A stretch of 64,000 nt of DNA from Butyrivibrio sp. AC2005 (GTDB lineage Bacteria; Bacillota; Clostridia; Lachnospirales; Lachnospiraceae): NCBI RefSeq assembly GCF_000424145.1, contig NZ_KE384137.1:394484-458483 (forward strand). The letters run 5' to 3'. Each line of letters begins with the position of its first letter. The first letter of the stretch is position 1. Below are positions 33,933 to 42,487 of this stretch, one piece after another. The notes beneath the pieces are model-generated. The model was not told where the DNA came from and searched no databases. It was given only the letters and a program-made list of their open reading frames with translations. Both the position numbers and the translations under genes were made by a program.

Positions 33933-34698
33933 TTATAAACTCCGTCATAAGCTCGCGCATATTGGTAAAAATGAAGTCCGATGCGTTATACAACAAAATA
34001 CATGTCATATACATCATGGATAATCCAACTATAAGTTTAAGCTGCATACCGACAGCAAACATGTTCATCTGAGGCGCTACTCTCGCAAGAATACCAAGAA
34101 TAACGTTCATAATAAAAGTAACTATAAATATCGGCAGACATATTCTAAAGCCGATAATCATGTAATATGAAACAAATTTAAGCATTGATTCAAGCAGTTT
34201 ATCGCTGTTAAAAATTGCACCATTTACCGGAATCAATCTGAACGAATCAACCAGAGCGGAAATAAAATATCTGTACAATCCGCTCACAAGCATCATACCC
34301 ATGAAAGCATATTGATAAAGTCCTGCGGAAACAGGAACATTTTCTCTTGAATTAGGACTCATAATCTGCACCATTGACAGGCCAACCTGCATATCTGCTA
34401 TCTGTCCGGCCATATTGGCAACAAGTGTGCATATCTGTGCAGCATATCCTATCAGAAGCCCTGTAAAAAACTCCTTCAGAATAATAACAGTGAATCCCCA
34501 TATTGTTTCATATTCAAGTGTATCTACAGGTGCATAACCGTAAAGCAGGAACGAAAGCAGCACCGAAAATCCAACTCTGACTACATGCGGAGTGTTACTC
34601 ATACTAAAAAAGGGTGCAACATACACAAACATTGTCACCCTGACCAGTATAAGCAAGAATATCTCAAGATCGCCGTAGGTGAAGGTGTAATCTATCAA
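33919..34698 (-). CDS. fliR: Flagellar export gate protein FliR
   Basis: 259 residues with several membrane helices, part of the FliP5Q4R1 core. The open frame extends to 34743, overlapping fliQ, but I chose the TTG at 34698. It follows CGGAGG at about eight bases, lies 14 bases after the fliQ stop, and gives the family's usual length. Family segments include VRVGFSVLLSFLLY and MAGQIADMQVGLSM. Confidence 0.93.
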   Translation of the reverse strand: MIDYTFTYGDLEIFLLILVRVTMFVYVAPFFSMSNTPHVVRVGFSVLLSFLLYGYAPVDTLEYETIWGFTVIILKEFFTGLLIGYAAQICTLVANMAGQIADMQVGLSMVQIMSPNSRENVPVSAGLYQYAFMGMMLVSGLYRYFISALVDSFRLIPVNGAIFNSDKLLESMLKFVSYYMIIGFRICLPIFIVTFIMNVILGILARVAPQMNMFAVGMQLKLIVGLSMMYMTCILLYNASDFIFTNMRELMTEFINDLT

Positions 34699-34712
34699 AT
34701 CTTCATCCTCCG

Positions 34713-34982
34713 CTAATGAATGTATAACGAGAAGTCTGACCACATTTTTACCACGAAGCCTGAAAGCTCAGTTAGCATCCAGTTTCCAAGTATAATAAGT
34801 GTCAGGAATGTAACCAGAATTTTAGGGACAAAGGTAAGTGTCTGATCCTGAATAGAGGTTACGGTCTGAAATATTGAAACAGAAAGACCAACTATGAGCG
34901 AAACAAGCAAAACCGGTATCGCTATTTTTATTACCATGAACAAGGCGCTGGCCATGATTGCAGTAATATTGTCAACTGTCAT
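34713..34982 (-). CDS. fliQ: Flagellar export gate protein FliQ
   Basis: 89 residues, exactly the family size, with two membrane helices separated by the FQTVTSIQDQTLTFVPK loop that is nearly invariant in FliQ. I chose the ATG at 34982 (MTVDNIT) after AAGGAGGAG; the open frame begins eight codons earlier. It lies between fliP and fliR. Confidence 0.96.
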   Translation of the reverse strand: MTVDNITAIMASALFMVIKIAIPVLLVSLIVGLSVSIFQTVTSIQDQTLTFVPKILVTFLTLIILGNWMLTELSGFVVKMWSDFSLYIH

Positions 34983-35007
34983 ATTCTCCTCCTTCTTGCC
35001 CCTCATG

Positions 35008-35940
35008 TTAATAGAACGTCTTAACCAGACTACCGATTACCAGATTCCAGCCATCCGCAAGTACAAACAGTAGAATCTTAAACGGCATCGAAATAGTCGT
35101 AGGCGGTAGCATCATCATACCCATACTCATAAGTACCGACGCGACGACCATATCGATTACAATAAACGGAATATAAATCAAAAAGCCAATTATAAAGGCT
35201 GTTCTTAGCTCGCTTATAAGGAAGCTGGGAATCAGAACTGCATTCGGAATACTATCAAGCTCACCATCCCACTCCAGCTCATCAATTTCCATGAAAAGAC
35301 GAACGTCCTTGGTCTGTGTCTGTCCATACATGAAATTTCTTATGGGAATCATGGCTGTATCAAAGAATTCCTGCTGTTCTATCTCCCCCTTATCAAAGGG
35401 CTGGATAGCAGTTTCGTTTATCTCCTTGATAGTAGGCTGCATAATAAAAAATGTCAGGAAAAGAGCAAGTCCCATAAGCACCTGATTAGGAGGCGATGTC
35501 TGGGTTGCCAATGCAGCTCTAGTGAAATGCAGAACTATGATGATTCTGGTAAAACAGGTCATCATAATAAGAAGAAGCGGCGCCAATGCAATAAGCGTTA
35601 ATGTTATAAGAATTCTCAATGCACCATTTATTGTACCGTTACCATTGTCATAGGTGACAGTTACCGTATTGGCAATATTAAGCTCCTGGAGGTCATCAGC
35701 ATCCTTAGCAGATCCGGGTTCAGTGAGGTTCGTTCTCTCTCCATCCGTTCCGGTCAGATTGGTTTCCCTGTCTACAGTCGGATCCGTAGGATGAGTATCA
35801 TCAACATAGGATGTTGACGCAGAAACTGTTACTGCTCCGCTGTTAAAAATACAAAAAGCCATAATAAAAGAAAGGCATAACAACGAAATGCCCATCTTAA
35901 ATAATGGCTTTAAATCTTTTACTCCCCAAAATTTTTTCAT
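35008..35940 (-). CDS. fliP: Flagellar export gate protein FliP
   Basis: 310 residues. A signal-peptide-like helix (about 15-40) is followed by an extracytoplasmic stretch of about 55 residues rich in Asp, Thr and Asn, then the FliP core from about residue 97 with TCFTRIIIVLHFTRAAL and the MMLPPTTISMPFKI C-terminal loop. FliP forms a pentamer at the heart of the export channel. The N-terminal extension makes it longer than the typical 220-255 residues. Confidence 0.96.
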   Translation of the reverse strand: MKKFWGVKDLKPLFKMGISLLCLSFIMAFCIFNSGAVTVSASTSYVDDTHPTDPTVDRETNLTGTDGERTNLTEPGSAKDADDLQELNIANTVTVTYDNGNGTINGALRILITLTLIALAPLLLIMMTCFTRIIIVLHFTRAALATQTSPPNQVLMGLALFLTFFIMQPTIKEINETAIQPFDKGEIEQQEFFDTAMIPIRNFMYGQTQTKDVRLFMEIDELEWDGELDSIPNAVLIPSFLISELRTAFIIGFLIYIPFIVIDMVVASVLMSMGMMMLPPTTISMPFKILLFVLADGWNLVIGSLVKTFY

Positions 35941-35943
35941 ACC

Positions 35944-36288
35944 TTACTTCTTCTTAAATTTCTCTAAGACTTTCTCAAATTCTTTACTAAAATCTACAGG
36001 ATCGGAGGATTTCAGAACAGGTGGTTCATATTCATCCTCCGACAGCTCTGTAAGTACTGTAACCGTATCCTTACACACGGCTATCACCATATATTTATTA
36101 ACTACTCTTACTATCTGCAAATACTTGGTAGAGGAAAGTCTGCATGTTTCCATTATCTCCATATTTGCAGTGAAAGTGGATCCCTTTTGATATTTGGCAA
36201 TCCACTTAGTCACATAATAGGTCGCAACCAGGACCAGAATAAATAAAACAAGTACAGTAAATAGTTGCGCTACCGATGAAACATTCAT
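35944..36288 (-). CDS. fliO: Flagellar biosynthesis protein FliO
   Basis: 114 residues with one N-terminal membrane helix (about 8-28) and a small cytoplasmic domain (METCRLSSTKYLQIVRVVNKY) typical of FliO/FliZ. FliO assists assembly of the FliP ring. In Bacillus cheY lies between fliY and this gene; here only 30 bases separate them. The gene ends three bases before fliP. Confidence 0.88.
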   Translation of the reverse strand: MNVSSVAQLFTVLVLFILVLVATYYVTKWIAKYQKGSTFTANMEIMETCRLSSTKYLQIVRVVNKYMVIAVCKDTVTVLTELSEDEYEPPVLKSSDPVDFSKEFEKVLEKFKKK

Positions 36289-36318
36289 TTTTTAGCGACC
36301 TTCCGATTATTACTGAAA

Positions 36319-37575
36319 TTACTGGACAATTTCGGTAACACGAACACCGAAACTTTCTTCAATGACTACAACTTCTCCCTTTGCCACAAACTTACCGTTA
36401 ACAAGAACATCAACCGGTTCACCTGCGACTTTTTCAAGTTCTATGATAGTTCCGGGTGCAAAATCAAGAATATCTGAAATTGCCTTAGCCGTTCTTCCAA
36501 GTTCAACAGTTACTTCAAGAGGCACATCCTTGATAAGTCCGATGTTCTCTCCGGCAGCCATCATCGGATTGCCACCTGCAAAGCTCTGGAACTGGGCAGG
36601 CTGAACATTTGCACCCATCATCTGAGGCTGCATCATAGGCATACCCATGGGCATCATAGGCATACCCATCTGAGGCATTCCCATTTGCGGCATTCCCTGC
36701 ATCATTGAAGGATCCATTCCGGGCATTCCTGCCGCAGCTGAAGGATCAGGAGCAGGCATTCCCATACCCATATCAGGAGCTGCCGGTGCAGGAGCAGGTG
36801 CAGGTGCTGCCTCTTCTGCAGGAGATTCCGTGCTTATGGTATCCTTAAGGCTCTTTGCAAAATCTATAGGATACAACTGCATCAACGTAGAATCCACAAG
36901 ATCACCAATCTGCAGCTTGAAGGTTACACGGCAGAAGGTTCCTGTCAGGAATTCGGAAATCTCACTGGGATCGTCGTCAATCATATCAAGCAATGTTGCT
37001 TCCGGAGGGCTGATATCTACCTTCTGACCAATCATGGTCGAAAGAGAGGTAGCTGCAGCACCCATCATCTGGTTCATAGCCTCTGAAATAGCAGAAAGCT
37101 GAAGTTCCCCGACTTCTCCCTCTGTATTTGTTCCATCACCACCCATCATAAGGTCAGTGATGACCATAACATCGCGTTCTTTCAAAATGAGGATATTAGT
37201 ACCCTCAAGACCTACTGTGTATTTAATCTGAATAAATACGCAGGGTTTCTCATAATTGTTAAGAACTGTATTCCAGTTAGCCAGCTCAACCTGAGGCGTA
37301 GTGATATTAACCTTCTGATTAACAAGTGAATAAAGCGTTGTAGCTGAAGATCCCATACTGATATTGGCAACTTCACCTATCGCGTCCTTTTCCTCATCAT
37401 TCAGAAGACTCTCGTCAATCTCACCAGCAACAAACCCGCTGCCGCCTGAAGGAGCTGCAGGAGCATCTCCTCCTGCATCAGCAGCTGGAGCGTCTCCGCC
37501 ACCGGCATCACCACCTCCTGAATCCATACCGGCGAGCAGTGCATTAATTTCTTCCTGTGAAAGCATTCCATCCAT
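36319..37575 (-). CDS. fliY: Motor switch phosphatase FliY (FliN-type)
   Basis: 418 residues. It begins with the CheY-P docking segment SQEEINALLAG, followed by a Gly/Asp/Ala linker, two CheC-like phosphatase half-sites (AIGEVANIS near 68 and AISEAMNQM near 165), then the C-terminal SpoA/FliN domain (from about 350). The linker before the SpoA domain (about 268-340) is extremely methionine-rich with Met-Gly-Met-Pro repeats, which is unusual. It forms the lower C-ring and dephosphorylates CheY-P. The ATG lies four bases after fliM. Confidence 0.96.
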   Translation of the reverse strand: MDGMLSQEEINALLAGMDSGGGDAGGGDAPAADAGGDAPAAPSGGSGFVAGEIDESLLNDEEKDAIGEVANISMGSSATTLYSLVNQKVNITTPQVELANWNTVLNNYEKPCVFIQIKYTVGLEGTNILILKERDVMVITDLMMGGDGTNTEGEVGELQLSAISEAMNQMMGAAATSLSTMIGQKVDISPPEATLLDMIDDDPSEISEFLTGTFCRVTFKLQIGDLVDSTLMQLYPIDFAKSLKDTISTESPAEEAAPAPAPAPAAPDMGMGMPAPDPSAAAGMPGMDPSMMQGMPQMGMPQMGMPMMPMGMPMMQPQMMGANVQPAQFQSFAGGNPMMAAGENIGLIKDVPLEVTVELGRTAKAISDILDFAPGTIIELEKVAGEPVDVLVNGKFVAKGEVVVIEESFGVRVTEIVQ

Positions 37576-37579
37576 GCTG

Positions 37580-38563
37580 CTACTCTTCCTCCTCTCTAAT
37601 TACCGACGTTATTCTGACGGCATACTTATCTTTTGCGGTTCCGGGAAGTGCCGTGAATTTATAAATATCACCAACATATACCTGAAGCTCGCTGTTTACC
37701 TGATTATCAAGTCTTATAATATCGCCCCTCTGGAGCTGAACAAAATCACTTACTGATACATTACATCTTCCTAAAATTGCTTTTACCGGAACATCAACAT
37801 GTCTTACCAAAGACTCTAGGTGTTCACCGTATGTATCGTCATCATGCTTCTGCATTGTTGAAAACCAGAACTTGGTATTCAACTTATCCATAACACTCTC
37901 CAATGTAAAGTAAGGAAGACAGATATTCATAAGTCCCTCGACCTCACCTATTTTAATGTTAAGTGTTACAATCGCAATCATATCCGTAGGGGAAATAACC
38001 TGCGCAAACTGTGGATTTGTCTCAATCCTCTCCATAATAGGATTTATTGCCAGTACGTTCTCCCACGGTTCAACCATAAGCTGCATGCAAATGGTTATGA
38101 GCTTTTCTATAAGAGGCATCTCAATATCCGTGAAAGGCCTGGTCTTATCAAGTCCTACGCCTTCACCGCCAAGCATTCTGTCTATAAAGGCAAATCCGAT
38201 ATTAGCCTGCAGCTCTAAAATAATGGTTCCCTGCAGTGGTAGGAAATTTATTATTCCCAAAATAACAGGGTTACTAAGAGCATTACTAAACTCCGAATAT
38301 GTTACAGTCTCGGAGTTAGCAACCGAAACCTGTACGTTTTTTCTAAGATAAAGCGGAAGTGTCGTAGATAACAGTCTTCCATAATGTTCATAGATCATCT
38401 CCAGGGTTCTCAAATGTTCCTTAGAGAACTTGGCCGGTCTCTTAAAGTCGTAATCCTTGACTTTCTTCTCGTCCGCAGCGGACATCTGATCCACGTCGAG
38501 TTCACCGGTATTTAGAGCCGCGAGTAGATTATCTATCTCATTCTGTGATAATACTTCACTCAA
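37580..38563 (-). CDS. fliM: Motor switch protein FliM
   Basis: 327 residues. The N-terminal LSQNEIDNLLAAL motif binds CheY-P; the middle CheC-like domain contacts FliG, and the C-terminal SpoA domain contacts FliY. The KRPAKFSKEHLRTLEMIYE and RMLGGEG segments are characteristic. It follows fliL and precedes fliY by four bases. Confidence 0.97.
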   Translation of the reverse strand: MSEVLSQNEIDNLLAALNTGELDVDQMSAADEKKVKDYDFKRPAKFSKEHLRTLEMIYEHYGRLLSTTLPLYLRKNVQVSVANSETVTYSEFSNALSNPVILGIINFLPLQGTIILELQANIGFAFIDRMLGGEGVGLDKTRPFTDIEMPLIEKLITICMQLMVEPWENVLAINPIMERIETNPQFAQVISPTDMIAIVTLNIKIGEVEGLMNICLPYFTLESVMDKLNTKFWFSTMQKHDDDTYGEHLESLVRHVDVPVKAILGRCNVSVSDFVQLQRGDIIRLDNQVNSELQVYVGDIYKFTALPGTAKDKYAVRITSVIREEEE

Positions 38564-38647
38564 GCGTAGATCACCTCACTTTTACAGTAACAAAGTACTT
38601 TCATAACAAACTCTTTTTCATACTCCCCAAAATCAAAACAAAATATA

Positions 38648-39181
38648 TTACTGATACACTGTTCCGGAAAAGCTTACATCATAGATGAAGCCGGATTTAA
38701 ACAGTTCCTGTATCTGCTCCAGCAGTGTAGCCTTGGCTTCATCCTCATGAGCTCTTATCTCATCAAGTGTATATGCGCCGATAACAGTAGTAATCTTGGA
38801 CTTAATCATATCCTGATAGGTTGCAATACCCTCTTCAGTCCAATATGTGGTGTAAGCCTCATTTGACTTATCCATCGAAAGAACAATTGTTGTAAGCATA
38901 TAATGCGCTTTTCCACTTCCATCCTCTTTAAGAGTGATAGTCATGTCCGGTATGGAGTAGGATGCTACATTAGCAATATCAACCTCGCCGGTAGCAGATC
39001 CGGAAAAGCCCTGACCATTTTCTCCACCGTTAGCTTCTATCTGCAAAGCTGCGGCAACGTCACCGATAAGTGCAACTGCCTGATTATTGGTCGTCATAAC
39101 CGTCAGCATCATAAAGCCTGTCATACCTGTATTAACTAAAAGTAAAGCCAAAATGATAATTGCAAGCAGGTTTTTTTTCAT
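38648..39181 (-). CDS. fliL: Basal body-associated protein FliL
   Basis: 177 residues: an N-terminal membrane helix (about 5-30) and an extracytoplasmic stomatin-like domain. The C-terminal part (TTVIGAYTLDEIRAHE) has the usual conserved helix before the end. FliL rings surround the MotA/MotB stators and support torque. It follows motB by 15 bases. The gap of about 85 bases to fliM shows nothing distinct. Confidence 0.88.
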   Translation of the reverse strand: MKKNLLAIIILALLLVNTGMTGFMMLTVMTTNNQAVALIGDVAAALQIEANGGENGQGFSGSATGEVDIANVASYSIPDMTITLKEDGSGKAHYMLTTIVLSMDKSNEAYTTYWTEEGIATYQDMIKSKITTVIGAYTLDEIRAHEDEAKATLLEQIQELFKSGFIYDVSFSGTVYQ

Positions 39182-39196
39182 TTGTTCTCTCCCTCA

Positions 39197-40201
39197 TCAA
39201 TACATTGGACTAAGTGGATTGTATATTCTAATCTCAACTCGTCTGTTCCTGGAACGTCCCTCAATTGTGGAATTATCAGCTATAGGCTCATACTCACCTC
39301 TTCCGGAATGTTTCATCTTAGCCGGATCAAGCGAAGTATTATTAACAAAATAGTAAAATACCGAAAGTGCTCTGGCATCACTAAGCTCGTCATTGTTGGT
39401 TATCTTGCCGTAGGTTCTGTGCATGGGAACATTATCTGTATGTCCCTCAATCTCTATGGTACCACCGGCATATCTCTCAAGAACTTTTCCTACTTTATTC
39501 AAAATAGCATCTGCTCCCGGTTTTAATGTGGCATCACCGGTGTCAAACAAAATGGAGCCCTGCAATGTCAACTGAACAAACTGACTTGTAAAATTGACAT
39601 CAATCTTATCAGATACCTCCATTACATCGAGAGATTCCTTAACCTCAGCTGCAAGTGCCTCTGAAGCCTTGAGCTGCTCAGCCTCAGCGGCTTCCTGAGT
39701 ATCCTCAGCATTAGCTCCCTTGTTATCAGCATCACTCTCAAGTCCCTGCTGGGAAGCATCTCCCTCTGATCCGGTTCCTGATGTATCGCCTTCAGAGCCA
39801 GTGGTTTCACCGCCCTCGCCCTGCATAACGCCTGCACTATCGCCGTCATCGTTTATTCCGGCACCGCCGTTCTCACTGGCATTCTCTCCCTCCGAATCAG
39901 TCACATCCTCATTCTGTGATCCGGACTGTGAAATACCCATCGATATAATATAGTTGGACAGCTGATTAAGCTGTGAAATACCATCTCCAACAAGTGCTCC
40001 CTGACCAAGTGCTGCCTCACCACCCTGAAAAATACCAAAGGCTGAACTGAATGATGCAGCTACCTCCTCGAACTTCTGAGCATCCATGGTTGCCATTGAG
40101 AAAAGCAAAACGAAGAAGCACAGGAGCAGATTCATAAGATCACCGAATGTTCCCTGCCAGGCAGGCAAACCCGGTTTTATTTCCTCTGGTTTTTTTGCCA
40201 T
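39197..40201 (-). CDS. motB: Flagellar stator protein MotB
   Basis: 334 residues. One N-terminal membrane helix carries the ion-binding Asp (FGDLMNLLLCFFVLLFS, Asp21). The C-terminal OmpA-like domain binds peptidoglycan (IEGHTDNVP, RRVEIRIY). Between them is an unusually long acidic Ser/Gly/Glu/Asp linker (about 92-175), which would extend the reach of the anchor. The ATG overlaps the motA stop by one base. The coupling ion cannot be decided. Confidence 0.95.
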   Translation of the reverse strand: MAKKPEEIKPGLPAWQGTFGDLMNLLLCFFVLLFSMATMDAQKFEEVAASFSSAFGIFQGGEAALGQGALVGDGISQLNQLSNYIISMGISQSGSQNEDVTDSEGENASENGGAGINDDGDSAGVMQGEGGETTGSEGDTSGTGSEGDASQQGLESDADNKGANAEDTQEAAEAEQLKASEALAAEVKESLDVMEVSDKIDVNFTSQFVQLTLQGSILFDTGDATLKPGADAILNKVGKVLERYAGGTIEIEGHTDNVPMHRTYGKITNNDELSDARALSVFYYFVNNTSLDPAKMKHSGRGEYEPIADNSTIEGRSRNRRVEIRIYNPLSPMY

Positions 40202-41007
40202 TACTCTCCTCCACCGCCATCACCGGAACCATTCTCAGCTTCGTATGCAGCTCTGTTAGCAGGTGACAGGAACGATTTAAGCTTCTCCTCAGTAACTCTG
40301 GGGTTCTCCCCGGCCTGAATTGAAAGCAGTCCCTCAATAATAATACTCTTCATAGTGTACTCTGCATTATCCCTTGCCTTAAGCTTATTCTCAGCGGGAT
40401 AGCAGAACCAGTTAGCAAGAACCGAACCATAGAACGTAGTGATCAGGGCAACGGCCATGGACGGTCCGATTGAAGACGGATCTGACATGTTCTGTAGCAT
40501 AAGAACCAGTCCAAGCAGTGTTCCGATCATTCCCCAGGAAGGTCCCATACCTGCAACATCTGCAAAGAAGGTATAGTTCTCTTTATGTCTCTCGGACATA
40601 GCATCAATCTCAGCCTCTAAAATAGCTTTAACAAGTTCGGGCTCAGTACCGTCCACTATAAGTCCGACGCCCTTCTTCATGAAAGCATCCTCGATATTGC
40701 TGGCCGCTTCTTCAAGTGCCAGGAGTCCTTCTTTACGGGCTGTGTTGGAAAGGTCAATAATCTGCTTGATAACAGCCTTGGTATCATCAGCCGGCATCTT
40801 AAAAATGAGTGTGTAGGATTTAAGTCCGCTGATGAAGCTTGGCATGGTCCTGGACGCCAGCACGGCCATGAACGCTCCACCGAATGTAATCATCGCAGAA
40901 GGCGCGTCCACGAAGTATTTAACACCGGTGATACCGGCACCAAATACGATACTAAGAATCATGAAAATGAAACAAAGTACAACACCAAGTAATGACGCTA
41001 TATCCAC
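40201..41007 (-). CDS. motA: Flagellar stator protein MotA
   Basis: 268 residues with four membrane helices and a large cytoplasmic loop (about 60-150) that contacts FliG. The MGPSWGMIGTLLGLVLML helix and ALITTFYGSVLANWF segment are typical of MotA/TolQ/ExbB pores. It forms the pentameric ring around the MotB dimer. It lies between flbD and motB. Confidence 0.96.
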   Translation of the reverse strand: MDIASLLGVVLCFIFMILSIVFGAGITGVKYFVDAPSAMITFGGAFMAVLASRTMPSFISGLKSYTLIFKMPADDTKAVIKQIIDLSNTARKEGLLALEEAASNIEDAFMKKGVGLIVDGTEPELVKAILEAEIDAMSERHKENYTFFADVAGMGPSWGMIGTLLGLVLMLQNMSDPSSIGPSMAVALITTFYGSVLANWFCYPAENKLKARDNAEYTMKSIIIEGLLSIQAGENPRVTEEKLKSFLSPANRAAYEAENGSGDGGGGE

Positions 41008-41058
41008 TTAGTTTTCCCCCTTCATCAAAAAATCAAAATGCCATATAGAATCAAGTGC

Positions 41059-41316
41059 CTACTTATATCCGATATTATGAACAGCATCCTGAACTCTGCT
41101 CTTAATAACGCTCTCACTTGTAGACACTAATGGTCCGCCCGTCTGCAGATCCCATCTCTCATTGCATCTCTTCATGACCTCAGGAAGTGACTCCTGCACT
41201 ATAAACTTGCGCCCGTTCGCCATGATAACAACCGTATCGGGAGTGGACTCTACTGTCTCTATAAGATTCTCATTGACCAGAATCATCCGGCCATCCATTC
41301 TGGTGATTTCTATCAC
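41059..41316 (-). CDS. flbD: FlbD/SwrD family protein
   Basis: 85 residues with the family start MIEITRMDGRMILVNENLIE and VIMANGRKFIVQE. In Bacillus the orthologue SwrD raises stator function and swarming torque. The start is GTG at 41316 after GGGGGATG. It normally follows flgE directly; here a 1.2-kb gap with an Rpn fragment separates them, so it is now the first gene of its transcript unless readthrough occurs. Confidence 0.93.
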   Translation of the reverse strand: MIEITRMDGRMILVNENLIETVESTPDTVVIMANGRKFIVQESLPEVMKRCNERWDLQTGGPLVSTSESVIKSRVQDAVHNIGYK

Positions 41317-41975
41317 GATTCATCCCCCGACATTTTTGTTGTTGAAATAAAATTGCAATACTAAGATGCCTGTTTTAACAAAAATTACACTACCCTAGCT
41401 TATTAAGACAATTTTATCATGGTTTTTCATTATTTTGATGCACAAAATTCCGCAAAAATATTGAGGTTGTATTTTTATTTCAATAATTTAGAATAATTTT
41501 GAAATAATTTTACATGCTATATCTTGTACATACTTCATTTTCAATTATACAACATCTCGTTATTGTTTAAAATAGTTTTGGAAGCTTTTGTGCGAATTGG
41601 ATGTATGATTTTTACTTTAAAGAATTTTTCGGGTTTGTTTATTTGAATTTTAGATATTTGAAGTGGATTTAAGGATGAGGGGAAATTGTTTTTGTAATTT
41701 TATTTCATATCTATTGTGGTATTACTGAATATTTATTTCAATATTGCTGTTCCAGCTATTCTTTGTGGCTACTTGCGCAAAAAAGAAATTCGCGCAAGTA
41801 ATTCTGCTTCCAATGCGGCACTCTCTGTACGAGAGGACCTTATGCAATATAATTTTCACCAAATATATCGTAGTTTTTGCCTTCTATAGCTGTGATTTTA
41901 CTACTTACTAATCTTTCACAGCTGATTCTATGATGATCTATCTTCGTTACAAAAATCAGAGCATATGCTAAGATT
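41317..41975. other. AT-rich gene-free interval in the flagellar block
   Basis: No coding region is supported here. On the minus strand, toward flbD, several SigA-like elements can be written. The best is TTTAAA (41566-41571), 16 bp, TATAAT (41544-41549). Another pair, TTGAAA and TATAGC 17 bp apart, overlaps its downstream side. An 8-bp inverted repeat lies at 41771-41799. Confidence 0.55.
41771..41799. repeat. Inverted repeat ACTTGCGC/GCGCAAGT
   Basis: Perfect 8-bp arms (41771-41778, 41792-41799) around a 13-base A-rich loop, upstream of the Rpn fragment. No T-tract follows on either strand in the usual place, so it is not called a terminator. Confidence 0.6.
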
Positions 41976-42305
41976 ATGTTAATTGAGAATGCTGTAGAAA
42001 AGGCAATCGATGAATGTATTGCCGAAGGAATATTAGTAAACTTTCTCATGAAGCATCGTGCGGAGGTACAGGAAATGAGCATATTTGAGTATAATGAAGA
42101 ACTCCATTTACAAAATGTTCGCCAGGACGCTATAGAGGAAACAAATGCTAAGGCTGCTGTCATCATAGCAGAAAAAGATGCTATTATTGCAGAGAAGGAT
42201 TCTGCTATTGCTGAAAGGGATTCTACTATTGCTGATCAGAATTCCGCCATTGCTGAAAAAGACGCAGAACTTGCTAAATATAAATCAAAATATGGTCCTT
42301 TATAA
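41976..42305 (+). pseudogene. C-terminal fragment of an Rpn-type recombination-promoting nuclease
   Basis: 109 residues, on the opposite strand to the flagellar genes. AVEKAIDECIAEGILVNFL and the following RAEVQEMSIFEYNEE match the C-terminal part of Rpn/PD-(D/E)XK transposase-like nucleases common in Lachnospiraceae. The N-terminal nuclease domain is missing; upstream the frame meets a stop after about 12 codons. The tail has six near-perfect heptads (IIAEKDA, AIAERDS, TIADQNS and similar) predicting a coiled coil. It is probably a decayed insertion, though a short coiled-coil product could still be made. Confidence 0.7.
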
Positions 42306-42332
42306 ATGCTAAAACATTTTCATATAATTCAC

Positions 42333-42358
42333 AAGGGCGCTCGGATGAGCGCCCTTTA
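42333..42358 (+). terminator. Strong hairpin after the Rpn fragment
   Basis: Perfect 10-bp stem AAGGGCGCTC/GAGCGCCCTT with a four-base loop, then TTATAT. The same hairpin lies 130 bases past the flgE stop on the minus strand and could end flgE transcription too, although the T-tract there is poor. Confidence 0.7.
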
Positions 42359-42487
42359 TATGTACTCTGCACTTCTCCCCCTCGATAAGTGCGATACATC
42401 TAATATGAAGTTCTGCTCTCAGGCTAGAGCCTTCGCCAGAACAAAGTAGTACGCTAAGCTCGAAAATACCTCGCTAAGCGATTACTT

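Noticed and set aside
36319..37575. fliY annotated as plain fliN
   Set aside because: Two CheC-type phosphatase half-sites and a CheY-binding N-terminus are present, which FliN lacks.
41840..42166. Minus-strand frame of 108 codons overlapping the Rpn fragment
   Set aside because: It is mostly antisense to the recognisable Rpn C-terminus, has no binding site and no family features.
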